A program made the position numbers and the translations under genes. A stretch of DNA of 64,000 bases, taken from Deltaproteobacteria bacterium (GTDB lineage: Bacteria; Desulfobacterota; Desulfomonilia; UBA1062). This document shows positions 1-8,581 of the stretch, in pieces; within the stretch, counting starts at the first letter, position 1, and each line of letters opens with the position of its first letter. The notes beneath the pieces are model-generated. The model ran no database searches and was not told the DNA's origin. It was given only the letters and a program-made list of their open reading frames with translations. The stretch lies in the NCBI GenBank assembly GCA_029547185.1, contig JAKPPU010000170.1, positions 1 to 64,000 of the forward strand, in the 5' to 3' direction.

Positions 1-561
1 GAGCTTTCCCGATACGCGGGCGTAGTAGCCCTTGCTGAAGTCATAGTCCAGGGCGGGGTGCACAACGGGGTAGATGAGACGCGCCAGGATTTCCCGTGAA
101 TAGTTCACGATGTCCGTGTCGTGCAGGGCAATGGCGTCCACATCCTTGTCCGAGAGGATATACCCGAGCGTCATCCACACCGAGCGTCCCTTTCCCGGAA
201 ACTCCAGCTTGAAATCGTTGCCGCGGAGTTCCTTGTAGAAGGCGTTCATTCTCGGGCCGTCGTGCCAGACGATCCTGACCTCGGTCGGAAGCTCGGACAT
301 GATCCCCTTTATCCGCTTGAACTGGACGGCATCCGCCCGGTCGAGCGAGAGCACGATCTTGTTGAGGTACTTCACCTTCCCAAGCTCCGAGAGGATCTGC
401 GGCATAGCCGGGGTATCGAACTCCGAGACGAGGGCGGGCAGCAGAAGGACCATCTTGCTCTTTTTCGACCGCTCGCAGAGTTCGTTCTCAAGGTCTTCCA
501 CCGGCCTGCAGCGCAATTTCTGCAAGGTGGCTATCATGCCGTGCTGATAGAAATCCGCCAT
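1..561 (-). CDS. Glucosyl/mannosyl-3-phosphoglycerate synthase (partial, C-terminus outside window)
   Basis: Only the first 187 codons are present; the gene runs off the left edge. ATG at 561 follows an AAGGAGG ribosome site. The visible protein is a GT-A type sugar-nucleotide transferase of the GpgS/MpgS kind. It has an N-terminal region with KMVLLLPALVSEF, a conserved LSLDRAD segment, a GKGRS motif about residue 133, and a metal/nucleotide motif HDTDI about residue 156. The family joins a sugar from an NDP-sugar to 3-phosphoglycerate, first step of glucosyl- or mannosylglycerate synthesis (a compatible solute or polysaccharide primer). The gene 41 bases upstream encodes the matching phosphatase, so the two form one operon. 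Which sugar is used cannot be told from this fragment. Confidence 0.8.
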   Translation of the reverse strand, partial: MADFYQHGMIATLQKLRCRPVEDLENELCERSKKSKMVLLLPALVSEFDTPAMPQILSELGKVKYLNKIVLSLDRADAVQFKRIKGIMSELPTEVRIVWHDGPRMNAFYKELRGNDFKLEFPGKGRSVWMTLGYILSDKDVDAIALHDTDIVNYSREILARLIYPVVHPALDYDFSKGYYARVSGKL

Positions 562-601
562 GGCGCTCCTCCTTCACGTTTTCTCGTGGATGAAGCTGCT
601 T

Positions 602-1534
602 TCAAACCCTCGATGGATCGTGACCCATCGAAGAAACAGGCTTCTGTTCTCGTGCGTACACGCCTGCGTTCCTGGCAGACGACCCCTTCGCGAAGCGATG
701 AAGCTCCACGAACCTCGATCCCTTCCCGTGCGCCCGGTCATAGGTATCGAGGATGTCTCCGAGCGCGTCGTTCCACCCCATGCTTCCAGGGAAGGGCGCG
801 TGAATGAGGCCGGGAAGGTCGACCTTCTCATACCTCCCGTCGGGATGAGGGATAAGAATCGGGATGTCGACCTGCTCGAGCATGGGCAGGTCGTTGCGAC
901 TGTCTCCGAGGCCTACCGTGATCACGCTTTTCTTCCGGTTTCTCTCGAAGATTGAGGTCACGTACTTTACGGCCTCGCCCTTGTCGTTGCCGCGGCCGAT
1001 GAAGTGATAGAACCTTCCCCCGCGGGTGATCCTGATCCCTGCCTCGGATGCCGCCCTTTCCAGATCGGGCAGCTTCTCATCGTCCTCGATGATGAAGGGC
1101 TCGGTGAATTCCCTGGCCCTTGCCGATGCAGCGATCTCGGCCGGCAGGCCGGTGAGATCCGCAATCTCCTGCTCGGTCATGTCGCCGAATCCCCTGATCG
1201 AGTATCGTGCACCTGCCCGCTTCATGAACGCCCTGATCCTGACATAGGGGATGCCGAGCGGGATGCATTTCGCTCCGCGGATGCCCAGGCTTTCCTCGAT
1301 CCGGAAGCCCCGGTATGCCGAAGGAAAGAAGATCCCACCCCCGTTTTCCACGATGAAGGGCTCCGACAAACCCATGGTGCGCTGGAGGATTTCGACTTCC
1401 CTGCGGGTTTTGCTGGTGCACATGATGAGCGGGATCCGGCGTGACCGGATCTTTTTCAATGCAGGCAGCGCCTCACGGTAGGAGTAATCCCGATGGTTCA
1501 ACAAGGTTCCGTCAAGGTCGGTAAAGATTATCAT
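602..1534 (-). CDS. HAD-family glucosyl/mannosyl-3-phosphoglycerate phosphatase
   Basis: 310 residues from ATG 1534, chosen because AGGAG lies 7 bases before it; two upstream in-frame ATGs (1558, 1549) lack a good site. HAD motif I is at the N-terminus (IIFTDLDGTLL, catalytic Asp pair), motif II is CTSKTRRE, and the C-terminal motif IV is GLGDSRNDLPML. A Cof-type cap domain lies between them, with the VENGG signature of mannosyl-3-phosphoglycerate phosphatases. It should remove the phosphate from the product of the neighbouring synthase (ends 602, synthase starts 561) to release glucosyl- or mannosylglycerate in the cytoplasm. Close HAD relatives (sucrose-phosphate phosphatase, YedP) are alternatives, but the context favours the phosphoglycerate pathway. 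Confidence 0.8.
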   Translation of the reverse strand: MIIFTDLDGTLLNHRDYSYREALPALKKIRSRRIPLIMCTSKTRREVEILQRTMGLSEPFIVENGGGIFFPSAYRGFRIEESLGIRGAKCIPLGIPYVRIRAFMKRAGARYSIRGFGDMTEQEIADLTGLPAEIAASARAREFTEPFIIEDDEKLPDLERAASEAGIRITRGGRFYHFIGRGNDKGEAVKYVTSIFERNRKKSVITVGLGDSRNDLPMLEQVDIPILIPHPDGRYEKVDLPGLIHAPFPGSMGWNDALGDILDTYDRAHGKGSRFVELHRFAKGSSARNAGVYAREQKPVSSMGHDPSRV

Positions 1535-2046
1535 CCCAGTGCTCCTCATCTTTCCCATGCCTCAAAGGCATACGCAATCGAACGAACGATGTACTCGCAA
1601 AGGCGATCTAAAAAATCCGTGACAGCCTTATAAGGGCTCGAGCCGAGGTTATCCTGCCGTCTTCCTCGGGCTAAAGAGCAACGAGCGTACCAACATTTTA
1701 CCTTGAGAAGGTCCGGGAATGCCGGGATGAGGGATAGCCTGTGAAAAAATTATAGAAAGTCCTGTAATTGCATCTAGACCGATCGACATACGCCGGATGT
1801 GTAAATCTTTTGTTCCTTAAAGCTCAAATTCGCGGGAAGACATCGAAACGTCTGCGCGGCAATCTGATTCCTGTATTATTTCATGATACTGGCCGATGTG
1901 CCGGAAGGTGCGGCACATGGATGGATGCCCCGGAGCGCCGATTCGATCTTGAGATGGGTGAACTGCCCGGGCAGAGGATATCTTCCCACATATCCTGCGG
2001 TAATTGTACAGGTGATTGCCAGAATTGTAACAGGGGAGACGTCTGT
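1535..2046. other. Intergenic region without a supported gene
   Basis: About 510 bases between two minus-strand genes. The reading frames here look random. On the minus strand a TATAAT followed by a T-run (near 1746-1756) could be the -10 of the phosphatase/synthase operon, but no convincing -35 precedes it. A loose inverted repeat (AGCCGAGG / CCTCGGGCT, about 1650-1675) has no T-tract. Nothing else is seen. Confidence 0.4.
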
Positions 2047-2718
2047 CTAGAGGCTGTTTACATACTGGTAGAGCATCTCGGTGAGCTCTTCGATGAGGCG
2101 CTCCTTGTTCATGGGCGAATCGAGGAATTTTACCGCGTGGGCGATGTTCTCCACTGAGCTGTGGATGACCTTCGACACCTCCTGCAGGTCTTCGGGTTTT
2201 CTCTTGTGACAGTAGGGCTCCACGAGCGAGCTGATGATGAGGATCTGCTCCTGCTCGACCTCATCGAAGAGCTTCTTCACCTCGGGGTCCGAGAACTTGA
2301 GGACGAGGGCCTCCTTGTGGAAGGAGGGGTGGAGGTCGAATACCTTAAACGCCTTGCGGATGTGTTCTCTGATGTTGTCCTTGAGAGAGATCGTAGCATC
2401 CGTCTGCAGCGAGTAGATGTCCGTAACGAAAAGCTCGAGGTGCTCGCGGAGGATTTCGAGGAACAGGGTTTTCTTGTTTTCGAAATAGCTGTAGAAGGTC
2501 CCGATGGAGACCCCGGCCTGCCTGGCGATCTCGTTTGAGCTCGTGCCGTTTATCCCCTTGCGCGCAAAGAGATCCCGGGCCGCTTCCATGATCTTGAGCC
2601 GTCTTTCCCTGCTCCGCTGCTGCCTGGGGATACGAATCCTCATGAGCGCCCCGCGTATAAGAGACAGGCCTTCACTTCCCTCATGATCCGCACCTGTTGT
2701 TGCCTCATATGATTGCAT
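2047..2718 (-). CDS. TetR/AcrR-family transcriptional regulator
   Basis: 223 residues; ATG 2718 has GGAG four bases upstream, while an internal ATG at 2643 is a possible shorter start. The N-terminal TetR helix-turn-helix is clear at about residues 40-85 (IMEAARDLFARKG, then SSNEIARQAGVSIGTFYSYF). The C-terminal ligand domain is all-helical and not diagnostic. The gene is divergent from the SDR/SCP2/TPP/ADH operon starting at 2952. Two copies of TGAG-N6-CTCA lie between them, one across the operon promoter, so it most likely represses that operon and possibly itself. The ligand is unknown; an acyl-CoA or aromatic intermediate would fit the operon but is a guess. Confidence 0.85.
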   Translation of the reverse strand: MQSYEATTGADHEGSEGLSLIRGALMRIRIPRQQRSRERRLKIMEAARDLFARKGINGTSSNEIARQAGVSIGTFYSYFENKKTLFLEILREHLELFVTDIYSLQTDATISLKDNIREHIRKAFKVFDLHPSFHKEALVLKFSDPEVKKLFDEVEQEQILIISSLVEPYCHKRKPEDLQEVSKVIHSSVENIAHAVKFLDSPMNKERLIEELTEMLYQYVNSL

Positions 2719-2782
2719 CTTTCTCCATCAGATTTATTATTAAGAGAACTAATACCAGGACGAGGATGTGTCAAACATAAAG

Positions 2783-2796
2783 TGAGTAATTGCTCA
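2783..2796. promoter_or_regulatory. Candidate TetR operator 1 (TGAG-N6-CTCA)
   Basis: Inverted repeat TGAGTAATTGCTCA, same half-sites and spacing as the repeat at 2815-2828. The centres are 32 bases apart, about three helical turns, on one DNA face. It lies just upstream of the -35 box at 2806. Assignment to the neighbouring TetR protein is inference. Confidence 0.55.
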
Positions 2797-2805
2797 TGTT
2801 TAGCC

Positions 2806-2834
2806 TTGACAATATGAGCTTTGACTCATATTAT
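2806..2834 (+). promoter_or_regulatory. Sigma-70 promoter of the SDR/SCP2/TPP/ADH operon
   Basis: Perfect -35 TTGACA at 2806-2811, 17-base spacer, and -10 TATTAT at 2829-2834. Transcription would start about 2842, leaving a leader of about 110 bases before the ATG at 2952. The spacer contains an inverted repeat that a bound repressor would occlude. Confidence 0.75.
2815..2828. promoter_or_regulatory. Candidate TetR operator 2 inside the promoter spacer
   Basis: TGAGCTTTGACTCA, extended outward by matching ATA/TAT to an inverted repeat at 2812-2831. It fills the spacer between the -35 and -10 boxes and overlaps the -10, the classical position for repression. It shares TGAG-N6-CTCA with the repeat at 2783-2796. 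Confidence 0.6.
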
Positions 2835-2951
2835 GGTTTTTGCTCAGGATCCACGGCGATTGTCCGGTCGTTGAGAACTTGACGTGAGGCTTGGGTCTCT
2901 CGAGAAAGCCGGCATTTCTCTCTTTAGCCGGGCAGATATGAGGAGGTGGAT

Positions 2952-3932
2952 ATGAAGGCACTGGTTACCGGGGCAACCGGGTTCATTGGCTCGGTTCTCA
3001 CGAAAGACCTCATCGGGCAGGGACATCAGGTGAGGGCCTTGGCCCTCCCGGGCGAAAACACGACAGCGCTTAAGAAGCTCGGGGTCGAAGTTCTCGCCGG
3101 TGACCTCCTGAAGAGAGAGACCATCACAGGGATCTGCGACGGCATCGACACGGTCTTTCACCTTGCCGGGCGCGTCACCGACTGGGGCACCAGGGAACAG
3201 TTCTACAGCGCAATCTACGACGCCACGATGAACCTTCTCCAGGAGGCGGCAGGCAGGGCCTCGAGGTTCGTCTACATAAGCTCGATTGCCGCGATCGGCT
3301 TCGGCCGACACATGAAGGGCATCAGGGAGACCGATCCCGCATTCAAATCCGGCATCCCCTACAACGACGCCAAGCTCGATACGGAAAAGCTCGTGAAGAG
3401 CTACCACGACGGAGGCAGGATCGCCTGCACCGTCATCCGGCCGTCTAATGTGACAGGCCCGGGCAGCGTCTGGGTGAGGGACATCGTCGAGAAGATGATG
3501 AGCATGCCCCTGCCTCTCATCGACGGCGGCCGGTACAGCTCCAGCTTCATCTATGTCGACAACCTCGTGGACGGCATCATCCTGGCAGGGACGCTCGACG
3601 TCGCGAAGGGAAAGACGTATCACCTGCGGGATGACTGGAATGTGACCTGGAAGCAGTACATCGGCGATCTCGGGTCGTTCGTCGGCAGGAAGCCCATAGG
3701 GAGCCTTCCCTACGGCCTGGCCCGCGCGCTGGGCATCCTGTTCGACCGAGTCTGCACTCCGCTCGGGCTTCGGCCGCCGATCACGCGGATGGGCATCGAG
3801 ATCATAGGCCGCGACAACGATGTCGACACCTCTCTGGCTCGGAGCGAGCTGGGATGGAAGACGAGGATCCCGTATCCCGAGGCTATGGAGAGGATAGGGG
3901 CCTGGGTAAAAGAGACCTACGGGAAAGGATGA
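2952..3932 (+). CDS. NAD(P)-dependent extended SDR (epimerase/dehydratase family)
   Basis: 326 residues from ATG 2952, five bases after AGGAGG (2941-2946); a GTG at 2946 overlaps that site and is unlikely. The extended SDR nucleotide motif GATGFIG is at residues 7-13. The usual active-site region follows: SSIAAIGFG then YNDAKLDTEK, where the expected YxxxK reads as Y-N-D-A-K. The sequence resembles the 3-beta-hydroxysteroid dehydrogenase/dihydroflavonol reductase branch. First gene of an operon with SCP2-like, TPP-enzyme and zinc-ADH genes, under the promoter at 2806-2834. It likely oxidises or reduces a hydroxy/keto group on the same substrate the operon handles; the substrate is not identifiable. 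Confidence 0.85.
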   Translation: MKALVTGATGFIGSVLTKDLIGQGHQVRALALPGENTTALKKLGVEVLAGDLLKRETITGICDGIDTVFHLAGRVTDWGTREQFYSAIYDATMNLLQEAAGRASRFVYISSIAAIGFGRHMKGIRETDPAFKSGIPYNDAKLDTEKLVKSYHDGGRIACTVIRPSNVTGPGSVWVRDIVEKMMSMPLPLIDGGRYSSSFIYVDNLVDGIILAGTLDVAKGKTYHLRDDWNVTWKQYIGDLGSFVGRKPIGSLPYGLARALGILFDRVCTPLGLRPPITRMGIEIIGRDNDVDTSLARSELGWKTRIPYPEAMERIGAWVKETYGKG

Positions 3933-4002
3933 CGGCCGGGGCCTTCAGGGGAGCTGTCTCCCGAGGGCCACGGCTGCACACATTACGATCGAGGAGGTAT
4001 CC

Positions 4003-4359
4003 ATGCAATTATCACTGCTTCTCTACATCTTATCGTTGAAGCTCCAGATTGCTGCAAAGATGAACAAGGCCTTCCGCAACTACATCGGCACCGTCCAGCT
4101 CAAGATCCTCATCAAGACCGCTGACGGAAAGTGGGGGAGGCTCTTCGTGTTCGACAAGGGGAAGGTGACCTCCATAGGCGGAGGCAATCACAATTGCGAT
4201 GCCGCGCTCGTCTGGTCCGATCCGGGGACCGCCTTCAAGACCATGGTCAAGGCAAGCGACGAGGCCACGTTCTATGCCGCCGCCGCCGGCAAGGTGAAGG
4301 TTGAGGGCATGGCATACTACATCCAGTGGTTCAATGACGGGGTCAAGCTCACCATGTAG
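4003..4359 (+). CDS. SCP2 sterol-binding-domain-like small protein
   Basis: 118 residues; ATG 4003 follows GAGGAGG. The body matches an SCP2-type lipid-carrier fold: LKILIKTADGKWGRLFVFDKG, then a CDAALVWSDPGTAFKTMVK segment and a glycine/alanine-rich end KVKVEGMAYYIQWF. Such proteins bind acyl chains, sterols or acyl-CoA. The first 15 residues are hydrophobic (LSLLLYILSLKLQIA), so it may associate with the membrane. It is 70 bases after the SDR gene and 70 before the TPP enzyme in the same operon, suggesting a hydrophobic substrate or product is carried between these enzymes. Confidence 0.65.
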   Translation: MQLSLLLYILSLKLQIAAKMNKAFRNYIGTVQLKILIKTADGKWGRLFVFDKGKVTSIGGGNHNCDAALVWSDPGTAFKTMVKASDEATFYAAAAGKVKVEGMAYYIQWFNDGVKLTM

Positions 4360-4429
4360 CTTCACGTATCGTCGCTTTTCGCTCCGGTGCGGCCGCGAGC
4401 CGCATAAAATCACTCTGAGGGGGATACAT

Positions 4430-6100
4430 ATGACACAGATACTCGGCGGTCACCTGGTTGGAAAATATATGAAGGAAGTCGAAAAGGTCGACACGGTCTT
4501 CTGCATATCGGGAGGCCACATCGAGGCGATCCTCGACAGCTTCACGGAATACAGGATACGCACCATCGACGTGCGGCACGAGCAGGCTGCCGCCATGATG
4601 GCCCAGGCCTGGTCGGTCTACACGGGCAGGCCCGGCGTCTGCCTGGTGACGGCCGGCCCCGGCTTCACCAATGCGCTCACCGGCATCGCGAACGCCTATC
4701 TCGACAACGCGCCGCTCGTGGTGCTGTGCGGCAGGCATCCCTTAAGGGACGATCTGAAAGGCGCGCTCCAGGAGATGAACCAGATGGACGTCGTAAAGCC
4801 CATCACCAAGTGGGCCGCCACCTGCTACGAGACGAAGCGCATCCCCGAGTACCTCAACATGGCCTTCAGGCACGCGGTCGAGGGCAGGCCGGGGCCTGTC
4901 TTCCTCGAGCTGCCGCCCGACATCCTGAACGTCAAGGTCCCCCTCGAGAGGGTGCCCATGATCACCCGCATGACGCGCAAATATACGGTCCACCCGGACG
5001 ACTGGGACCTCAGGCAGGCCGCCGACATCATCAACATGGCGAAGCGGCCCCTGTTCATCGGCGGAAGCGGCATCGGCTTGAGCTGCTGCAGCGCCTCATT
5101 AAGCCAGTTCATCGACAAGTCGGGGATTCCCTTCATCCTCCTGAACTACGGCAGGGGCGAGCTCCCGGACAACCACCCGATGTCCCTGTGGGATATCGGG
5201 AACGTGGGGATCCAGCTCGGCATCACCCAGGCGGACGTGATCGTGGCCGTGGGCTTCCGGTTCAACTGGCTCCTCCAGTCGGGCGCCATCATCCCGCCCC
5301 AGACCAAGGTCATCCGCATCGACATCGACCCGCACGAGGTCGACCGCAACCGGGTCGCCGACGTGGGTCTCGTCGGGGACGCCTCTTCGGTGCTGAGCCA
5401 GCTCATCCCGCTCATCAAAAGGGGCGAGCACAGCGAATGGATAAAGACGCTGCGCGCCGCAAGCAACGCCTTCCTCGACCCCGAGCTCAAATTGCGGGTT
5501 GCGCCCTCGAGCCCCATCCACCCGATCCGGCTCGTGGCCCAGATCCAGAAGTTCGTCGGAGACGACGCCATCTACGTGGTCGACGGCGGAGACACCCAGT
5601 ATTTCGGGCTCACCGGCTTCTTCTCGAAAGAGAAGGCAGGGGTCATGGCCACGGCGGCAGGCCTGCTGGGCTGCCTGGGCACGGGCATCCCCTTTGCCAT
5701 GGCCGCCAAGCTCGCCAGGCCGGACAAGAAGGTTGTGCTCCTCCAGGGCGACGGCTCCTTCGGGTTCAACTCCATGGAGTTCGACACCATGGTCCGTCAC
5801 AACATACCCGTGGTGTGCGTGGTGAACAACGACACGGCCTGGGGCATGATCAAGCACAGCCAGGAGCTCTCCATCGGCTGCGACCGGCTCCAGTGCGCCG
5901 AGCTCGGCGAGCGGCACTACGAGAAGATGGTCGAAGGCCTGGGCGGCTACGGCGAGTTCGTCACGAAAGACGAGGAGATCATCCCGGCGCTCGAGAGGGC
6001 TTTTCAGTCAGGCAAGCCCGCCTGCATCAACGTCATGACCGACCCGACCGTGACGAGCCCCGCGACCCCGCTCTTCTACCAGTCGCTCAAGATGGATTGA
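4430..6100 (+). CDS. Thiamine-pyrophosphate-dependent enzyme, acetolactate synthase/2-hydroxyacyl-CoA lyase-like
   Basis: 556 residues, the usual length of the family. ATG 4430 follows GAGGGGG; an upstream in-frame stretch from 4301 overlaps the SCP2 gene and is not coding. Three TPP domains are in order. The N-terminal pyrimidine-binding domain has the catalytic Glu in VRHEQAAAMMAQAW and the VTAGPGFTNALTGIANA motif. The central domain is near residues 195-330. The C-terminal pyrophosphate domain has GDGSFGFNSMEFDTMVRHNIPVV, the GDGS...N metal motif. The ilvB-like family also includes glyoxylate carboligase, oxalyl-CoA decarboxylase and 2-hydroxyacyl-CoA lyase. No small regulatory subunit lies nearby, which argues against valine biosynthesis. 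It probably forms or cleaves a C-C bond on an operon intermediate. Confidence 0.85.
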   Translation: MTQILGGHLVGKYMKEVEKVDTVFCISGGHIEAILDSFTEYRIRTIDVRHEQAAAMMAQAWSVYTGRPGVCLVTAGPGFTNALTGIANAYLDNAPLVVLCGRHPLRDDLKGALQEMNQMDVVKPITKWAATCYETKRIPEYLNMAFRHAVEGRPGPVFLELPPDILNVKVPLERVPMITRMTRKYTVHPDDWDLRQAADIINMAKRPLFIGGSGIGLSCCSASLSQFIDKSGIPFILLNYGRGELPDNHPMSLWDIGNVGIQLGITQADVIVAVGFRFNWLLQSGAIIPPQTKVIRIDIDPHEVDRNRVADVGLVGDASSVLSQLIPLIKRGEHSEWIKTLRAASNAFLDPELKLRVAPSSPIHPIRLVAQIQKFVGDDAIYVVDGGDTQYFGLTGFFSKEKAGVMATAAGLLGCLGTGIPFAMAAKLARPDKKVVLLQGDGSFGFNSMEFDTMVRHNIPVVCVVNNDTAWGMIKHSQELSIGCDRLQCAELGERHYEKMVEGLGGYGEFVTKDEEIIPALERAFQSGKPACINVMTDPTVTSPATPLFYQSLKMD

Positions 6101-6104
6101 CGCC

Positions 6105-7316
6105 ATGAAGGCCCTGACGTTCAATGTAACCGTCCCCAATTTCCTGGTGCTCCAGGTGCTGGGAAGGGTGAACAGGAAGTTCTTCTACGACGGCCCCTTC
6201 TCCACGGTGAGGCTCGTCGATGTCCCGGAGCCCGGGCTGCCGGGAAGCGACTGGGTGAAGATCAGGATAAAGCTCTGCGGGTTCTGCGGGAGCGACGTGA
6301 ACCTCATTCAGGTGAAAGACTCGCCCATGGCCTCGCCCTTCACCTCCTTCCCCTGCATATTCGGCCACGAGGTCTGCGGAGAGGTCGTCGAAGCCGGGAG
6401 CGGCGCTGCCGATTTCTCGAAAGGCAACCGGGTGACGGTCAATCCGGCCCTGTCCTGCGTGCCGCGGGGCATTGCCCCGGTCTGTGCACCCTGCGCCGCA
6501 GGAAGGCCCGGGAACTGCGAGAAGGTCGCCGAAGGCGGATTCTCCCCGGGCATGTTCACGGGAATCTGCAAGGACATCGGAGGAGGGTTCGCGGAGTTCA
6601 TGGTGGTGCACAAGTCCCAGCTCCACCGGGTCCCGGACGGGGTGAGCGACGAGTCCGCCGTCCTCACCGAGCCGCTGGCAGTGGGCCTCCAGGCCGTGCT
6701 GGACAACAAACCGGCAGAGTCCGACAGGGTCCTCGTCATCGGCGGAGGCGTAATCGGGGCCATGATCGTCAAGGCCATACGCGGGCTGGGGATCGGCTGC
6801 TCCATCACGGTGGCCGAGCCCAACTCCTTCAATGCCGAGTATGTCAGGAGATCGGGCGCCGACCACATCGTCTCCGGCAGCATCATAGAGGCTGCCGAGA
6901 GGATAACCGGCGCAAAGGCCTACAAGCCCATGCTCGGCGAGCGCATCGTCCAGGGCGGGTTTGAAAAGGTGTTCGACACCGTGGGCCACTCCCCCACGCT
7001 CCAGACGGCGCTCATTGTCACGGCAACCGGCGGGACCGTGAGCCTCGTGGGGATCGGCAACAAGGTGACCATCGACCCCACCCCCCTGTGGCTCAAGCTC
7101 CAGACCGTGAAAGGCTGCTACGCCTACGGCATAAACGATATCGGCGGCGGCCCAGTGCACGTCTTCGAGACCGCGCTCGATCTCATGGACAAAAAGAAGA
7201 TCCACGTGGAGGACATGCTCACCCATACCTTTGCCATAGATCAGTACCGGGAGCTCATCGAGGTGAACATGAACAAGGCGGGGAGCAGGGCGATCAAGAC
7301 GGCGATACGCTTTTAG
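6105..7316 (+). CDS. Zinc-dependent medium-chain alcohol dehydrogenase
   Basis: 403 residues, starting four bases after the TPP enzyme stops, so translationally linked. Catalytic zinc ligands are visible in CGFCGSD (about residue 64) and GHEVCGEVVEAG (about 88). A cysteine-containing loop (SCVPRGIAPVCAPCAAGRPGNC) sits where the structural zinc lobe lies in the family. The Rossmann motif is VIGGGVIGAMIVKAI at about 207. Slightly longer than typical members (about 350), with extra N-terminal residues. It should oxidise or reduce an alcohol/aldehyde with NAD(P), last step of this operon. Confidence 0.85.
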   Translation: MKALTFNVTVPNFLVLQVLGRVNRKFFYDGPFSTVRLVDVPEPGLPGSDWVKIRIKLCGFCGSDVNLIQVKDSPMASPFTSFPCIFGHEVCGEVVEAGSGAADFSKGNRVTVNPALSCVPRGIAPVCAPCAAGRPGNCEKVAEGGFSPGMFTGICKDIGGGFAEFMVVHKSQLHRVPDGVSDESAVLTEPLAVGLQAVLDNKPAESDRVLVIGGGVIGAMIVKAIRGLGIGCSITVAEPNSFNAEYVRRSGADHIVSGSIIEAAERITGAKAYKPMLGERIVQGGFEKVFDTVGHSPTLQTALIVTATGGTVSLVGIGNKVTIDPTPLWLKLQTVKGCYAYGINDIGGGPVHVFETALDLMDKKKIHVEDMLTHTFAIDQYRELIEVNMNKAGSRAIKTAIRF

Positions 7317-7408
7317 CCGGCTCTCCGCAATGCCCGAAGCGGGAGCAAGCGGTTCGGTATGCGGGGAAGGGTGCGGGATCCCGCACAAGCCGGAAGAGAG
7401 GTCTGACA

Positions 7409-8563
7409 TCATCCGAGCTGCCGGGTGACCGCCCTCTCCATCCTTTGAAGCGCCTCTTTGAGGGTGCTTCGCGGACAGCCGAAGTTCAGGCGGACGAATC
7501 CGGGAGAGCCGAAATCGCATCCGTCGGACAGGCCGACCCCGAAATCTTCGAACAGGGCTGCCGAATCTTTTACGCCCAGCTCGCGGCAGTCGATCCAGGC
7601 GAGGTAGGTTGCCTCGACGTGGTGCATGCTCATGCCGGGAGTCTGCGAGACGAATTCTTCAACCAGGTCCCGATTTTCCTTGAGGTAGTCGATGAGGGCC
7701 AGGCGCCAGTCTTCGCTGTCCCGGTACGCTGCCAGGGCAGCGGTGAATCCCAGCGCGTTCACGTGCGGAACGATGCCGTTCATGACCTTCGTGAAACGCG
7801 ACCTCAGCCCGGGATCGGGTACGACGGCAAAGGAGCAGCCCAGCCCCGGGAGGTTGTAGGTTTTGCTTGGCGCCAGCAGGGTGATCGTGTGCCGGGCGAT
7901 CTCCTCGTCGAGGGCGGCAATGGAGATGTGGCGCGCATCCTCATCGAGGACGAGCCCGCAGTGGATCTCGTCCGAGCAGATGACGACCTCTCGTTCGAGG
8001 CAGACTGCTGCAAGCCGTTCGAGCTCGCCCCTCGTGAAAACCCTGCCTGTGGGATTCTGCGGGTTGCAGAGGAGGAACATCCTCGTGCGCTCCGTTTCGG
8101 CCTTCCCGATCCCTTCGAAGTTGAAAACGTACCTGCCGCCCTCCACGGCAAGGGGAACAGTGATCAATCGCCGTCCCGACAGGACAGGGGCGCTCAGGAA
8201 CGGAGGGTAGGCAGGGACGGTGGTCATAACCGCATCGCCCTCTTCGCCTACGGCGCGGCAGGCGACGTTGATCCCGGTCACGAGGCCCGGCAGCCAGACG
8301 ATCCACAGAGGATCGACCTTCCACGAATGCGCCCTCTCGAGCAGTGAAACGACCTCCTCGATGAGCCCCTCGGGCGGACAGGTATAGCCGAAGACGCCGT
8401 GCTCGACGCGCCTGACAAGGGCATCGATGACAGCGGGCGGAGACTTGAAGTCCATGTCCGCAACCCACAACGGCAGGACGTCCCTGCCTTTGTACCTGTC
8501 CCACTTGATGCTCTCGGTGCACCGGCGCTCGACGGGCGTGTCGAAGTCAAAGGATATCGTCAT
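7409..8563 (-). CDS. MalY/PatB-family PLP-dependent aminotransferase (putative C-S lyase)
   Basis: 384 residues, full length for the MalY/PatB family. The signature N-terminus is present (FDFDTPVERRCTESIKWDRY, then LPLWVADMDFKSPP). The GYTCPPEGL substrate region follows, the PLP pocket NPQNPTGRVF, the SDEIHCGLV aspartate, and the Schiff-base lysine in APSKTYNLPGL. Members of this group are cystathionine beta-lyases or aminotransferases. The gene is monocistronic and convergent with the operon ending at 7316. Confidence 0.88.
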   Translation of the reverse strand: MTISFDFDTPVERRCTESIKWDRYKGRDVLPLWVADMDFKSPPAVIDALVRRVEHGVFGYTCPPEGLIEEVVSLLERAHSWKVDPLWIVWLPGLVTGINVACRAVGEEGDAVMTTVPAYPPFLSAPVLSGRRLITVPLAVEGGRYVFNFEGIGKAETERTRMFLLCNPQNPTGRVFTRGELERLAAVCLEREVVICSDEIHCGLVLDEDARHISIAALDEEIARHTITLLAPSKTYNLPGLGCSFAVVPDPGLRSRFTKVMNGIVPHVNALGFTAALAAYRDSEDWRLALIDYLKENRDLVEEFVSQTPGMSMHHVEATYLAWIDCRELGVKDSAALFEDFGVGLSDGCDFGSPGFVRLNFGCPRSTLKEALQRMERAVTRQLG

Positions 8564-8581
8564 GGTACAACCAGGTAGATC

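Noticed and set aside
4726-6108. Long plus-strand frame of 460 codons inside the TPP enzyme
   Set aside because: It is an Arg/Pro/His-rich shadow in another frame of a clearly conserved gene, no own start context.
6087-7520. Minus-strand frame of 477 codons over the zinc alcohol dehydrogenase
   Set aside because: Antisense shadow of conserved catalytic motifs, no ribosome site.
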